64,000 nt of DNA from Bradyrhizobium centrolobii (GCF_001641635.1 NZ_LUUB01000129.1:21349-85348); one strand, 5' to 3'; positions 42,067 through 51,501 are shown, numbered from the stretch's first letter. Translations and numbers: made by a program. Notes: generated by a model not told the origin, from the sequence alone.

Positions 42067-42966
42067 ATGCGGCTCTTCAACACCCTTACCCTCTTGCCAC
42101 TGCTGGCATTGCTGACTGCGTCGCCTCTGTGCGCTCAGGTCACGTTTGGTTCATCGGGAGAGGAGGGTGAGCCGTTTCGCCGCCAACAATGGCGCGTGCC
42201 GTCGCCGGACGCCGATATTGCCGCGCACGCCCTCCTGTTTCGTCCGCCGGGCGCCGGTCCGTTTCGGCTCGCGATCATCGCGCATGCATCGACGCAGAAC
42301 GTGCTGCGTCGTGCGCAAACGCCGCAGCCGGAATACCGCGCGCTCGTCACGTTTCTCATTGCGCGCGGCTTTGCCGTGCTGGTGCCGGAACGGCTCGGCC
42401 ATGGCGCGACCGGAGGTCGCTATGTCGAGGACCAGGGCGGCTGCGACGAGGCGGACTACGCGCGCTCCGGCCGCGCGACGGCGGACGAAATTTCACTCGC
42501 GCTGGAATTTTTGCGAAAGCAGGATTTTGTCCGCAAGGAGAGTGCCGTCGTGTTCGGGCACTCCGCCGGTGGCTGGGGCGCGCTGGCGCTCGCCAATGCC
42601 GATCCGCAGCACATTTCCGCGATCATCGCGTTTGCGCCAGGCCGCGGCGGCCACGCCAATGACGTCCCCGGCCGGATTTGCGCGCCGCACACGCTTCTTG
42701 CGGCCGCGACGGCCTTCGGCAAGACGGCGCGCATTCCCGTCACATGGCTTGTGGCCGCCAATGACAGCTATTTTGCACCGGCAGTTTCGCGGGGCTTGGC
42801 CGATGCGTTTCGCGGCGGCGGTGACAAGCTCGATTTCAGTGTCCTGCCCGCGGTCGGCAGCGAGGGCCATTGGATGATCGAGACCGAGGCCGGCGTCACA
42901 GCCGCGGGCGCGGCGTTCGACCACGCGCTGAAGGCGCCGAACCCGGTGGCGGCCAAGAAGCCATGA
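42067..42966 (+). CDS. Secreted alpha/beta hydrolase
   Basis: A 299-residue protein with a signal peptide (LFNTLTLLPLLALLTASPLCAQ) and an alpha/beta-hydrolase domain. The oxyanion-hole region FRLAIIAHASTQN, the nucleophile GHSAGGWGALA and the late GSEGHWMIE with the catalytic histidine are clear. It is similar to dienelactone-hydrolase-type and secreted lipase-like proteins. The site of action is probably the periplasm. Its stop overlaps the following membrane protein start by four bases (ATGA). Confidence 0.87.
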   Translation: MRLFNTLTLLPLLALLTASPLCAQVTFGSSGEEGEPFRRQQWRVPSPDADIAAHALLFRPPGAGPFRLAIIAHASTQNVLRRAQTPQPEYRALVTFLIARGFAVLVPERLGHGATGGRYVEDQGGCDEADYARSGRATADEISLALEFLRKQDFVRKESAVVFGHSAGGWGALALANADPQHISAIIAFAPGRGGHANDVPGRICAPHTLLAAATAFGKTARIPVTWLVAANDSYFAPAVSRGLADAFRGGGDKLDFSVLPAVGSEGHWMIETEAGVTAAGAAFDHALKAPNPVAAKKP

Positions 42967-43430
42967 CACTGTATTTCCTGGTCAAATATCTGCACGTGCT
43001 GGGCGCAATCGTCATCCTCGGCACCGGAACCGGCATCGCCTTCTTCATGCTGATGGCGCATCGCACCCACAACGCGGAATTCATCGCGCGCACCGCCGAG
43101 GTCGTGGTGATCGCGGATACGATCTTCACGTTCTCGGCCGTGATCTTCCAGCCGGTCAGCGGCGGCCTCTTGATGATGCTCTCCGCCACGTCGATCACCG
43201 AACGCTGGCTACTGGCCGCGCTCGCGCTCTATGTCGTGGCCGGTCTGTTCTGGATCCCCGTGGTGCTCATGCAGATCGAGATGCGCGATCTTGCGCGCAA
43301 GGCGTTCGTGGAGCGCGCCGCCCTCCCGCCGCGTTACTTCGTGCTGTTCCGCCGCTGGTTCGCATTCGGCTTCCCTGGCTTCGGCGCGACGATGCTGATC
43401 CTCTGGCTGATGATCGCAAAGCCGTTTTGA
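42963..43430 (+). CDS. DUF2269 family membrane protein
   Basis: A 155-residue protein with four membrane segments: LVKYLHVLGAIVILGTGTGIAFF, then VVVIADTIFTFSAVIFQPVSGG, LLAALALYVVAGLFWIPVVLM and FGFPGFGATMLILWLMIAK, in parts. The K-Y-L-H-V-L-G motif near the N-terminus is the DUF2269 signature, shared with some haem-linked membrane proteins. The function is unknown. The ATG at 42,963 overlaps the stop of the hydrolase, so the two are translated together. Confidence 0.87.
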   Translation: MTLYFLVKYLHVLGAIVILGTGTGIAFFMLMAHRTHNAEFIARTAEVVVIADTIFTFSAVIFQPVSGGLLMMLSATSITERWLLAALALYVVAGLFWIPVVLMQIEMRDLARKAFVERAALPPRYFVLFRRWFAFGFPGFGATMLILWLMIAKPF

Positions 43431-43438
43431 GGAACGCG

Positions 43439-44758
43439 ATGGGCCAACCCACCATTCTCCTGCTTGGCGCTTCCGGCCTGATCGGCCGCTTCGTCACCGA
43501 CGATCTGCGCGCGAGGGGCTTTCGCGTCGTCGGTGTGGCGCGCAGCCTGTCGCCGGCGCAGAGGATGAGCTCGCTGGACATCGAGCTGCCGATCCTCTCC
43601 CTCGATGCGGATGCGCTGACGCACCTGTTGAGCGAGCATGCGGTTGGTGTCGTCGTGAATTGTCTCGGCGTGCTCCAGGACGGACCCGGCAGCGACACAA
43701 ATGCGGTGCATCGCGATTTCGTCGCGCGCCTGCTTCAGGCGATTGGCGACAGCGGCCGAGCGATCCGGCTGGTGCACATCTCGATCCCCGGAACGGCAGA
43801 GGCCGATCGCACCGCGTTCGCGACGACCAAGCGCGAAGCCGAGCGCCTTGTCGCGGTGTCAGGCATTCCCCACGCCATCCTGCGGCCCGGCTTCGTGGTC
43901 GCACCAGCGGCCTATGGCGGCAGTGCCATGCTGCGCGCGCTCGCGGCCTTCCCGCTCGACCTGCCGGACAAGGAGATGGCGACGCCGTTTCAGCCCGTCG
44001 CGGTCGAAGATATCGCCGCCACCGTCGCCTGGCTTGCGGCACGCGCGACCGACGATGGGTCCGCGAAAGCCGTGAGCTGGGACCTGATGCAGGTCGAACC
44101 GGTCACGATGGCCGGCGTCGTCAAGCAGTTTCGTATTGCGTTCGGCACGGCCGCTTGGCGGCCTGTCGCGATGCCGTCGTTCGTGCTCGATCTCGGTGCG
44201 AAGATCGGCAATTTTGCGAGTTATCTCGGCTGGATGCCGCCGATGCGCTCGACGGCCATCGCCGAGCTGCGGCGCGGCGTAACCGGTGATCCCTCGGCAT
44301 GGATCGCCGCCACCGGCATTGCGCCGAAGGCTCTGACCGAGACGATCGGCCAGCATCCCGCCACCATCCAGGACAAATGGTTCGCGCGGCTGTTCCTGGT
44401 CAAGGCGCTTGTTTTCGCGAGCCTCGTCGCATTCTGGGTCGTTTCCGGCTTCATCGCACTGTTCGTTTCCTACCGCGCCTCCGCCGGCATCTTGATCGCG
44501 CACAACTTTCCGCCACCGCTGGTCGATCCCATCACGATCGGCACCAGCCTGATGGACATGAGTATCGGCGTGCTGATCGCATTCCGCCGGAGCGCGGCGA
44601 CTGGGTTGGTGGCGGGTATCGTCGCCTCGCTCGGTTACATGATCGGCTCCGCGATCCTCGCGCCCGATCTCTGGATCGAGCCGCTTGGCGCACTCGTGAA
44701 GACCGGTCCGGCCATCGTGCTGATGCTGGTGGCGCTCCTGATGCTGGACAATCGCTGA
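43439..44758 (+). CDS. NAD(P)-binding epimerase-like protein fused to a DoxX-like membrane domain
   Basis: A 439-residue protein. The N-terminal half is an extended SDR/NmrA-type domain: ILLLGASGLIGRFVTDDL (dinucleotide-binding), HISIPGTAEADRTAFATTKREAERLV (with lysine), and AILRPGFVVAPAAYGGS. The C-terminal part (from about residue 310) has four membrane segments, such as VKALVFASLVAFWVVSGFIALFV and GLVAGIVASLGYMIGSAIL, and resembles DoxX-like domains. Such fusions occur in proteobacteria but the role is unknown. The ATG at 43,439 follows GAGGAACGC. It overlaps the next start at TGATG. Confidence 0.87.
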   Translation: MGQPTILLLGASGLIGRFVTDDLRARGFRVVGVARSLSPAQRMSSLDIELPILSLDADALTHLLSEHAVGVVVNCLGVLQDGPGSDTNAVHRDFVARLLQAIGDSGRAIRLVHISIPGTAEADRTAFATTKREAERLVAVSGIPHAILRPGFVVAPAAYGGSAMLRALAAFPLDLPDKEMATPFQPVAVEDIAATVAWLAARATDDGSAKAVSWDLMQVEPVTMAGVVKQFRIAFGTAAWRPVAMPSFVLDLGAKIGNFASYLGWMPPMRSTAIAELRRGVTGDPSAWIAATGIAPKALTETIGQHPATIQDKWFARLFLVKALVFASLVAFWVVSGFIALFVSYRASAGILIAHNFPPPLVDPITIGTSLMDMSIGVLIAFRRSAATGLVAGIVASLGYMIGSAILAPDLWIEPLGALVKTGPAIVLMLVALLMLDNR

Positions 44759-45165
44759 TGCCAAAATGGCCCGACGATGACGTCATTCTGTTCGACGGCG
44801 TCTGCATCTTCTGTTCGCGCTGGGTCCGTTTTGTCGCGGCGCGCGACACGGCGAGGCGATTCCGCTTCACGCCGATCCAGTCGGACTACGGGACGCGGCT
44901 TGCGAAAGCGTTCGGTATCGATCCCGATGATCCCGATACCAATGCACTGATCCACGGCGGGGAGGCGTTCTTGAAGTCAGACGCCGCGCTGACGGTGCTG
45001 TCGCACCTGCCGGGCTGGGGCTGGGTGCGCGTGCTGTTCGCCGTGTCGAGGCCGCTGCGGAACGCGGTGTATGATCTCGTCGCACGCAACCGTTACCGCA
45101 TCTTCGGCAAATACGACGCGTGCTTCGTGCCTGACTCTGATTTGCGGGCGCGGGTGTTGGAGTAG
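44758..45165 (+). CDS. DUF393 (DCC) thiol-disulfide oxidoreductase family protein
   Basis: A 135-residue protein. DVILFDGVCIFCSRWVRFV carries the family's D-G-x-C-x-x-C motif, and the end, NRYRIFGKYDACFVP, is also typical. The two cysteines suggest a thioredoxin-like reaction, although no activity is proven for most members. It starts inside the stop of the DoxX-fusion gene (TGATG) and ends the run of overlapping genes from 42,067, which suggests a four-gene operon. Confidence 0.9.
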   Translation: MPKWPDDDVILFDGVCIFCSRWVRFVAARDTARRFRFTPIQSDYGTRLAKAFGIDPDDPDTNALIHGGEAFLKSDAALTVLSHLPGWGWVRVLFAVSRPLRNAVYDLVARNRYRIFGKYDACFVPDSDLRARVLE

Positions 45166-45270
45166 CTTCTGGGTGTGGCAATTTGTCATCACGGTGGTCG
45201 AGTGAGGGCTTGCGCGCGCCTCTACAACCGAAGATTATGGTCTTTATATTTTATTACTTGGGGGTGACCT

Positions 45271-47181
45271 ATGGCCCAGCCTCCGAAGAAGCGGACCGCC
45301 GTCCTTGTTGTTCACGGCATGGGTAGTCAGCGGGCGCTGAGTACGCTTCGCGGCGTCGTCAACGCGGTGTGGCTGGATAAGGATGGACCACCCGGCCGAG
45401 ACGATAAGCGATATTGGCTGCATCCAGAGAAGAGAAACGGCGACGTCGATCTGCCCGTCATCACGACCAATGAAATACCTCTCACCGTCGATCGTAGAAG
45501 CGCCGATTTTCACGAGCTCTACTGGGCGCACTTGATGAGCGAGACCCGCGCGGTTGCGGTCCTACTCTGGTTATTCGAATTGGTAAGAAAGGGACCGCGC
45601 CTCAAGCAGGGCATGAAGGCGCTGTGGTGGGGTGCCACTATCTTCCTTTGCTTGTTGATTCAATCCGTAGTGCTGCTCTCGCTGCATGCAATTCTTCAAT
45701 TCCTGGGCAATCCCCCGCTGATCGACAGCAACAAGGTTGAGTTTGCGCAAAGCGCGCCCGACTTCATTCGCCTATGGAATCATGGATATTACGAACCGGA
45801 AGCCTTGTTGCTTGCACCCTTCTTCGTGGTGTTCATGGTTGCCTCATACGTCCTGTTCTTTTCCGCGTATCGAGGCGCCCTCGGGATTGCGTTGGCCGCT
45901 CTCATTATCGCTGTTCTCGCCGGCAAGTTCTTCTACGTGGGGACCAACTTCGAATATGAGGTCCATCGTGAGCTTGTCATGATTACCGTCCGCTTCCTGC
46001 CGATTGGCATATCGCTCTGCGTAGCGGCGATTGCGATGGGAAGATGGGGGGCAATTGCAATGCTCGCGGCCTATCTGCTCTCGTCCGCGTTCTTCATCCT
46101 TTACCTGGATGCGAGATATCTCATCCTGTGGGAAAACTCCGGTGTTTGGGCGAAGCTGAAGGACATCTTCGTCGTTCATCATGGCAACATCTTCGCTTTC
46201 GAGTGGAAGCCAAATCCGTTTTCCTATGTCTGGGACCAAGGTTGGATATTCTGGAGCCTGAACGAGCGCTATAGCGCGGTCATCGCTGTTGCGATCATTC
46301 TCATCTACCTTGCTGTGTACGCCTTGTTTCTTCAGCCGTTCCTCGGCGACGCTGCTCGCTATTTTCGTCCCTCGCCAGGCAATGTATTGGTCCGGCGTAG
46401 AATTCGAACACATGCCGTCGAAACGCTGGAAGCCCTGCACAAGTGGGGAACATACGACCGGGTCATCGTCGTTGCGCACAGTTTAGGTACCGTTGTCGCC
46501 TATGACATGTTGCGCACCTACTTCAGCAGGGTCAACAAGGCGCTTCCCAGTCCGGCCGACCTTGAGCCGCAGTTTTCTTCTCTAGACAGTTTCGAACCAG
46601 AGAAGCCGTCGGTCGAGACGAGCAATGAATTTCGCTCCGCAGGACGTCAGCTCATCCGAAGCATCGCGGCCCAGACAGTCAACAGCCAGGATGTGTCCAG
46701 GCACGGGCGGCCTACTTGGTTGGTGACCGACTTCATCACCCTTGGCAGTCCGCTGACCCATGCGCATTATCTGATGTGTGAGGGAAGGACGGAAGCTGCG
46801 CTGGTCAGCGATTTTCGCAGGCGTGTCGCGCAGAGGGAATTCCCCACGTGCCCACCGGAAAGGCAGGACGACGGCGGCTTGTTGGGATTCAAGAATCGCG
46901 ACAGCGGCCAAATAGAATTTGATCACGCGGCGTTGTTTGCCATGACTCGATGGACGAATCTGTATTTCCCGATGAAGCAGTTGTTGTGGGGGGACGCCAT
47001 TGGCGGCCCGTTGGCCGGCATATTTGGTCGCTACGTCAAGGACGTTGCAATTTCCACTTGTGAGCCGCCGAGCGAATTGTTTTTTACTCACACGGCTTAC
47101 TGGAGTTGCGAGATGCCGGGTGGCCGTGAGGCGCCCCATATCGGGAAACTGCGGGAGGCAATGAATCTTGAAGACAAGTAA
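45271..47181 (+). CDS. Large multi-pass membrane protein with a lipase-like alpha/beta hydrolase domain
   Basis: A 636-residue protein. It starts TAVLVVHGMGSQRALSTLRG, a lipase-type oxyanion-hole segment, then has about seven to eight membrane segments between residues 115 and 375 (for example GATIFLCLLIQSVVLLSLHAIL and AVIAVAIILIYLAVYALFLQ, in parts). The nucleophile elbow VVAHSLGTVVAYD follows at about 405, and DFITLGSPLTHAHYL afterwards. The hydrolase core is thus interrupted by a membrane insert of some 260 residues. Function is unknown; a phospholipase-like role at the membrane is possible. It is less GC-rich in codon use than its neighbours. Confidence 0.8.
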   Translation: MAQPPKKRTAVLVVHGMGSQRALSTLRGVVNAVWLDKDGPPGRDDKRYWLHPEKRNGDVDLPVITTNEIPLTVDRRSADFHELYWAHLMSETRAVAVLLWLFELVRKGPRLKQGMKALWWGATIFLCLLIQSVVLLSLHAILQFLGNPPLIDSNKVEFAQSAPDFIRLWNHGYYEPEALLLAPFFVVFMVASYVLFFSAYRGALGIALAALIIAVLAGKFFYVGTNFEYEVHRELVMITVRFLPIGISLCVAAIAMGRWGAIAMLAAYLLSSAFFILYLDARYLILWENSGVWAKLKDIFVVHHGNIFAFEWKPNPFSYVWDQGWIFWSLNERYSAVIAVAIILIYLAVYALFLQPFLGDAARYFRPSPGNVLVRRRIRTHAVETLEALHKWGTYDRVIVVAHSLGTVVAYDMLRTYFSRVNKALPSPADLEPQFSSLDSFEPEKPSVETSNEFRSAGRQLIRSIAAQTVNSQDVSRHGRPTWLVTDFITLGSPLTHAHYLMCEGRTEAALVSDFRRRVAQREFPTCPPERQDDGGLLGFKNRDSGQIEFDHAALFAMTRWTNLYFPMKQLLWGDAIGGPLAGIFGRYVKDVAISTCEPPSELFFTHTAYWSCEMPGGREAPHIGKLREAMNLEDK

Positions 47182-47188
47182 CGGAGCA

Positions 47189-48442
47189 CTATCGCCCTCG
47201 TCGTAATTCCCCGCGCAAAATCTCTCTCGCCGCTCGCTCGCCGCTGTCCCGTGCCCCATGCGCTGTCGAGAAAAAATTCGGCGAGGTGGCCTCTCCCGCA
47301 AAGAACAGCCGGCCATCGACCGGCGCGGCCAGCAAGGCGCGATCTCCGGCATGGCCCGGCAATGCGTGCGAATAGGAGCCGCGGGCGAAAGGATCGTGCG
47401 CCCAGCGGGACTCGCGCAGCGGCTTCAGCCGGCGCCTGATGTCGTTGCCGAGGTAGCCCGCGATCTCGTCGATGCTTTGTGCGGCGAAGGCGCCGTCGCC
47501 GGCATCCTCCAGTTCGCGCGCAAACCGGCCGCCGAAAAAGCCGTCGATGCAGGGCTGACCGAACGGTCGGATGTGATAGGTGCCCATCGCGGTGCGCATG
47601 GTGGCGCCGCGCAGATTGCCTTCCTTTGGAAAGGCTTCCGCGTTCTCCAGCGCCAGCGTCACCTTGTCGTCGACGCCGAGCGGCAGCCCGTGCGCGGCGT
47701 CAACTTTGGCCGGGAGCGGCGGCGAGAAGCGGATCGCTTCATCGGCAATCAGGTTGGTCGGCACCGTGATGATCACCTTTTCCGCGATAAGCGTGCCCAG
47801 CGACGTTTCAAGCCGGATGCGTTTGCCGGAATGGTCGATCAGAGCGACGTTGCAGTTCAGTGCCACGGGACACGACGCTCCATAGGCCGCGATCAGCGCG
47901 CCAAACCCGGCCCGCACGCGCCAATTAAAGTAGGTGTCCTCGTAGGCGTTCATGTCCAGAATTGAGACCCGGTCCAGTTCACAGCCGTTTACATAGGTCG
48001 AGACCGCATTGATCATCGGGTTCCAGCGATTGCCGGGTTCGAGATAGCGATCGGCTGGCGCATCCTCGCCGTCTTGCGCAGCCTCCGCGACACGCTCGTA
48101 GAATTCGTCGATCGTGCGGCCGAAGTCGTTGCGCTCGTTCTCTGGAAACACGTCGCCAAAGGCACGATCGCCCCAGGGCGGAAGATCCTTGTTGATCTCG
48201 AAATTAAGGCGTTCGGCGATTCCTACGAAGCAATTCCGGTCCGCCGAATGCAGCCAACCGCAGCCGACATCGAAGATCACCTCAGGTGAGGCCTGTACGG
48301 TCCAGGCGCGGCCGCCAACGCGGTCGCGCGCTTCCAGCACGAGGAGGGAGAGGCCGGACTCCTTCAGCGCGTGGGCTGCGCCGAGACCGGCTGCACCAGC
48401 GCCGATGATCGCGATGTCGACGGAAGAGGGGAGGGAGGTCAT
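47189..48442 (-). CDS. Flavin-containing amine oxidase family protein
   Basis: A 417-residue FAD-dependent oxidoreductase. The dinucleotide motif IIGAGAAGLGAAHALKESG at the N-terminus is followed by LEARDRVGGRAWT (the GG doublet motif of the amine oxidase family) and the C-terminal FAD segment GRLFFAGEATSPNFFSTAHGARDSGERAA. The substrate is unknown. It has no signal peptide. It is convergent with the lipase-like gene, seven bases away. Confidence 0.92.
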   Translation of the reverse strand: MTSLPSSVDIAIIGAGAAGLGAAHALKESGLSLLVLEARDRVGGRAWTVQASPEVIFDVGCGWLHSADRNCFVGIAERLNFEINKDLPPWGDRAFGDVFPENERNDFGRTIDEFYERVAEAAQDGEDAPADRYLEPGNRWNPMINAVSTYVNGCELDRVSILDMNAYEDTYFNWRVRAGFGALIAAYGASCPVALNCNVALIDHSGKRIRLETSLGTLIAEKVIITVPTNLIADEAIRFSPPLPAKVDAAHGLPLGVDDKVTLALENAEAFPKEGNLRGATMRTAMGTYHIRPFGQPCIDGFFGGRFARELEDAGDGAFAAQSIDEIAGYLGNDIRRRLKPLRESRWAHDPFARGSYSHALPGHAGDRALLAAPVDGRLFFAGEATSPNFFSTAHGARDSGERAAREILRGELRRGR

Positions 48443-48496
48443 GGCTGGGCTCTAGCACGTTCGCTGTACGCGCTAAAGCCACCACAAAGTCAGGCG

Positions 48497-48600
48497 TCAT
48501 CACCCGCGGAAGCGGGTGACCGGTATTCCAGAGACAGTGACGAATACCGAGAGGCCGCGGCGTACTGGATGCCCCGCTTTCGCGGGGCATGACAGCGAGA
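48497..48600. repeat. Extragenic palindrome downstream of typA
   Basis: GTCATCACCCGCGGAAGCGGGTGA and the later CCCCGCTTTCGCGGGGCATGAC are each hairpins and together pair in part (GTCAT ... ATGAC). The word CCGGTATTCCAGAGACAGTG also recurs, inverted, at 55,690-55,715. Confidence 0.7.
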
Positions 48601-48616
48601 TGACAGCGAGAGTGGC

Positions 48617-50443
48617 TTACGCCACCGCTTCCTTGGCCTTCTCCGCGCGCTTGCGCTCGTTCGGGTCGAGGTGCTTCTTGCGCAGGCGGATCGACTTCGG
48701 CGTGACCTCGACGAGCTCGTCGTCTTCGATATAGGCGAGCGCCTTTTCCAGCGTCATCCGGATCGGCGGGGTCAGGCGCACGGCTTCGTCCTTGGACGTG
48801 GTGCGGATGTTGGTGAGCTGCTTGCCCTTGAGCACGTTGATCTCGAGATCGTTGTCGCGGGTGTGCTCGCCGACGATCATGCCGCGATAGACCTTCCAGC
48901 CCGGCTCGATCATCATCGGTCCACGGTCTTCCAGCTTGAACATGGCGTAGGCCACGGCCTCGCCCTGGTCGTTGGAGATCAGGACGCCGTTGCGGCGGCC
49001 CTGGATCTCGCCCTTATACGGCGCATAGCCGTGGAACAGGCGGTTCATGATCGCGGTGCCGCGGGTGTCGGTGAGCAATTCGCCCTGGTAGCCGATCAGG
49101 CCGCGGGTCGGGGCGTAGAACACCAGGCGCAGGCGATTGCCGCCGGACGGCTTCATCTCGATCAGCTCGGCCTTCCGTTCGCTCATCTTCTGCACAACCA
49201 CGCCGGAATGCTCCTCGTCGACGTCGATCACGACTTCCTCGATTGGCTCCATGGTGGCGCCGGTGGCCTCGTCCTTCTGCAGCACGACGCGCGGGCGCGA
49301 CACCGAGAGCTCAAAACCCTCGCGGCGCATGGTCTCGATCAGGATCGCGAGCTGCAATTCGCCGCGGCCCGACACTTCCATCGCGTCCTTGTCGGCGGAC
49401 TCGACGACGCGCAGCGCGACATTGCCCTCGGCCTCGCGCAAAAGACGGTCGCGGATCATGCGGCTCGTCACCTTGTCGCCTTCGGTGCCGGCGAGCGGGG
49501 AGTTGTTGACGATGAAGGACATCGACACGGTCGGCGGATCGATCGGCTGTGCCGGCAGCGGCACTTCGACGGTCGGATCGCAGAAGGTGTCGGCGACGGT
49601 GCCCTTGGTCAGGCCGGCGATGGCGACGATGTCGCCGGCTTCGGCCTCGTCGAGCGGCGTACGCTCGAGACCACGGAACGCCAGGATCTTGGTGATGCGG
49701 CCCTGCTCGACCAGCTTGCCGTCGGCGTTCAGCACCTTGACCTGCTGGTTCGGCTTGAGGACGCCCGACGAGATGCGGCCGGTGATGATGCGGCCGAGAT
49801 AGGGATTGGCTTCCAGGATCGTTCCGATCATCCGGAACGGGCCCTCTTCGACCTTGGGCGGCGCGACGTGGCGCAGGATCAGGTCGAACAGCGGCTCCAT
49901 GCCCTTGTCCTTCGGACCCTCGGGGCTCTCGGCCATCCAGCCCTGCTTGGCCGACCCGTAGAGGATCGGGAAGTCGAGCTGCTCCTCGCTGGCGTCAAGC
50001 GCGGCGAACAGGTCGAACACCTCGTTGATGACCTCGGTCGGACGGGCGTCGGGACGGTCGACCTTGTTGATGACGACGATCGGCTTCAGGCCGACCTTGA
50101 GCGCCTTGGAGACCACGAATTTGGTCTGCGGCAGCGGGCCTTCGGCGGCATCGACCAGCACCAGCGCGCCGTCCACCATGTTGAGGATGCGCTCGACCTC
50201 GCCGCCGAAATCGGCGTGGCCGGGGGTGTCGACGATGTTGACGCGGGTGTCTTTCCACTGCACCGACGCCGCTTTGGCCAGAATGGTGATGCCGCGCTCG
50301 CGCTCCAGATCGTTGGAGTCCATGGCGCGCTCGGTCACCTTCTGGTTCTCGCGGAACGTGCCGGATTGCTGGAGGAGGCGGTCGACCAGGGTCGTCTTGC
50401 CGTGGTCGACGTGGGCGATAATGGCGACGTTGCGAAGGTTCAT
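48617..50443 (-). CDS. typA: Ribosome-binding translational GTPase
   Basis: TypA/BipA binds the 70S ribosome and helps 50S assembly and stress adaptation. The 608-residue protein has the G1 motif AHVDHGKTTLVDRLL, G3 DTPGHADFGG, and G4 NKVDRPDARPTE, followed by the EF-G-like domains and the BipA C-terminal domain, as in PTRGLIGYQGELLTDTRG. Length and order are normal. It has no operon partners. Confidence 0.97.
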   Translation of the reverse strand: MNLRNVAIIAHVDHGKTTLVDRLLQQSGTFRENQKVTERAMDSNDLERERGITILAKAASVQWKDTRVNIVDTPGHADFGGEVERILNMVDGALVLVDAAEGPLPQTKFVVSKALKVGLKPIVVINKVDRPDARPTEVINEVFDLFAALDASEEQLDFPILYGSAKQGWMAESPEGPKDKGMEPLFDLILRHVAPPKVEEGPFRMIGTILEANPYLGRIITGRISSGVLKPNQQVKVLNADGKLVEQGRITKILAFRGLERTPLDEAEAGDIVAIAGLTKGTVADTFCDPTVEVPLPAQPIDPPTVSMSFIVNNSPLAGTEGDKVTSRMIRDRLLREAEGNVALRVVESADKDAMEVSGRGELQLAILIETMRREGFELSVSRPRVVLQKDEATGATMEPIEEVVIDVDEEHSGVVVQKMSERKAELIEMKPSGGNRLRLVFYAPTRGLIGYQGELLTDTRGTAIMNRLFHGYAPYKGEIQGRRNGVLISNDQGEAVAYAMFKLEDRGPMMIEPGWKVYRGMIVGEHTRDNDLEINVLKGKQLTNIRTTSKDEAVRLTPPIRMTLEKALAYIEDDELVEVTPKSIRLRKKHLDPNERKRAEKAKEAVA

Positions 50444-50719
50444 GAGTGAGCTTCTTTGCGGTCGAACAATGGGTTAAGCGCGATCTCGCCGGTCAGACCG
50501 GGACCTCTTTTCGAAACAACGCTGGAAGACAGGAAACGGGGGCGCTTTCGGCCCAAAAAGGAAACCCGGCCAAGCCAGCCGGGCACCCTACGCGTTTGCA
50601 GCGCAATATATGCAAAAAACGCCAAAAAACAATGCGCTCTTACGCGGTTGGTTGACTGAATTTTGTCCGGGAATCCCCGGGGCTTAGGGGTGGTCGGGGG
50701 CTGGGCCAGCGTTTCGGCC

Positions 50720-51154
50720 TCAGGCCGAACTGCGATCCGCGTCCTCGGTCGGATAGACCCCGCGCAGGACCTCCTCGAAATGGGTCTTCACCGCGTCATT
50801 GCACGGGCAGGCGCGCTGGCGCAGGCCGTCGCGGTTGCGGACCAGGATCGAACCGCGCCGCGCGTCGAGAATGCCTTCCGCCTTGAACGACTGGAGGACG
50901 CGGCTGGCATAGCTGCGGCCGACACCGAGCAGCGTCGCAAGCTGCTCATGCGTCAGCGGCACGCTGCTCTCGTCGCCGGTCCGCTCCATCGCCGCCAGAA
51001 TCCACTTCGCCGTGCGCTGCTCGATCGAGTGGATGGCGTTGCACGCGGTCGACTGGAAGACCTGTGCCAGCAGGCAATCGGCGTAACGGGCAAAGACGTT
51101 GCGCAATGTCGGCGATCTCAGCTTGGCCGCTTCCAGCTTGCCGACACGGATGCG
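50720..51154 (-). pseudogene. Crp/Fnr-family regulator lacking its sensor domain
   Basis: The frame covers the dimerisation helix (LRNVFARYADCLLAQVFQS) and the winged-helix DNA-binding domain (LTHEQLATLLGVGRSYASRVLQSFKAEGIL). Upstream, IRVGKLEAAKLRSP still matches the end of a cyclic-nucleotide-binding-type domain, but an in-frame TGA at 51,155-51,157 follows and no beta-roll sequence is found in any frame. The usual family length is about 230 residues, so around 100 are missing. A TTG at 51,106 could still start a 128-residue DNA-binding protein, so residual activity is possible. Confidence 0.65.
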
Positions 51155-51273
51155 TCACTGGCTACGGCGCCGAGGTGCGCATTCCGTCGGAGTTTTCCAA
51201 CCAGTCGCGCTTGCAGAAACCGTGTTCGAGCGATGCGCTGGAGGCGGCGCTGCAGGTGCGCGCCGCCGGCTAG
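51155..51273 (+). pseudogene. Possible C-terminal fragment of an unidentified protein
   Basis: The plus-strand frame ending in TAG at 51,273 reads GYGAEVRIPSEFSNQSRL then KPCSSDALEAALQVRAAG. It has coding character but no start before the Crp/Fnr remnant on the other strand. It may be the 3' end of a gene whose 5' part was lost in the same event that removed the regulator's sensor domain. Confidence 0.3.
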
Positions 51274-51314
51274 AGCATAGTGAGTTTCTGGTTGAATCGG
51301 TGCCGTGGACGCAG

Positions 51315-51450
51315 TTCACCTCTCCCGTAGGGAGAGGTCGGATCGCATCGAAGATGCGGTCCGGGTGAGGGGGTAAGGCCTCCTTTGAGCGTTGTAGCCC
51401 CTCACCCGGATTGCTCCGCAATCCGACCTCTCCCCGCTGGGGAGAGGTGA
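51315..51450. repeat. Intergenic palindromic repeat, second copy of the 2,325 module
   Basis: CACCTCTCCCGTAGGGAGAGG at the left and CCTCTCCCCGCTGGGGAGAGGTG at the right (quoted in parts) are near reverse complements; inner GGTCCGGGTGAGGGG and CCCCTCACCCGGATTG pair too. It shares CTCACCCGGATTGC and ATCCGACCTCTCCCCGC with the repeat at 2,325. The 358-base gap around it holds no gene. Confidence 0.8.
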
Positions 51451-51501
51451 ACGTAGGCAATCGACAGCCCTTTAGTCTCGCGACGCTTTGGTGCTGCGGC
51501 G

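Noticed and set aside
48671..50449. 592-codon plus-strand frame opposite typA
   Set aside because: It is rich in His, Asp, Arg and Leu in a pattern typical of antisense frames of GC-rich genes, and typA is certain. Similar antisense frames at 29,343-30,575, 31,979-33,355, 33,352-35,094 and 51,601-53,394 were rejected for the same reason.
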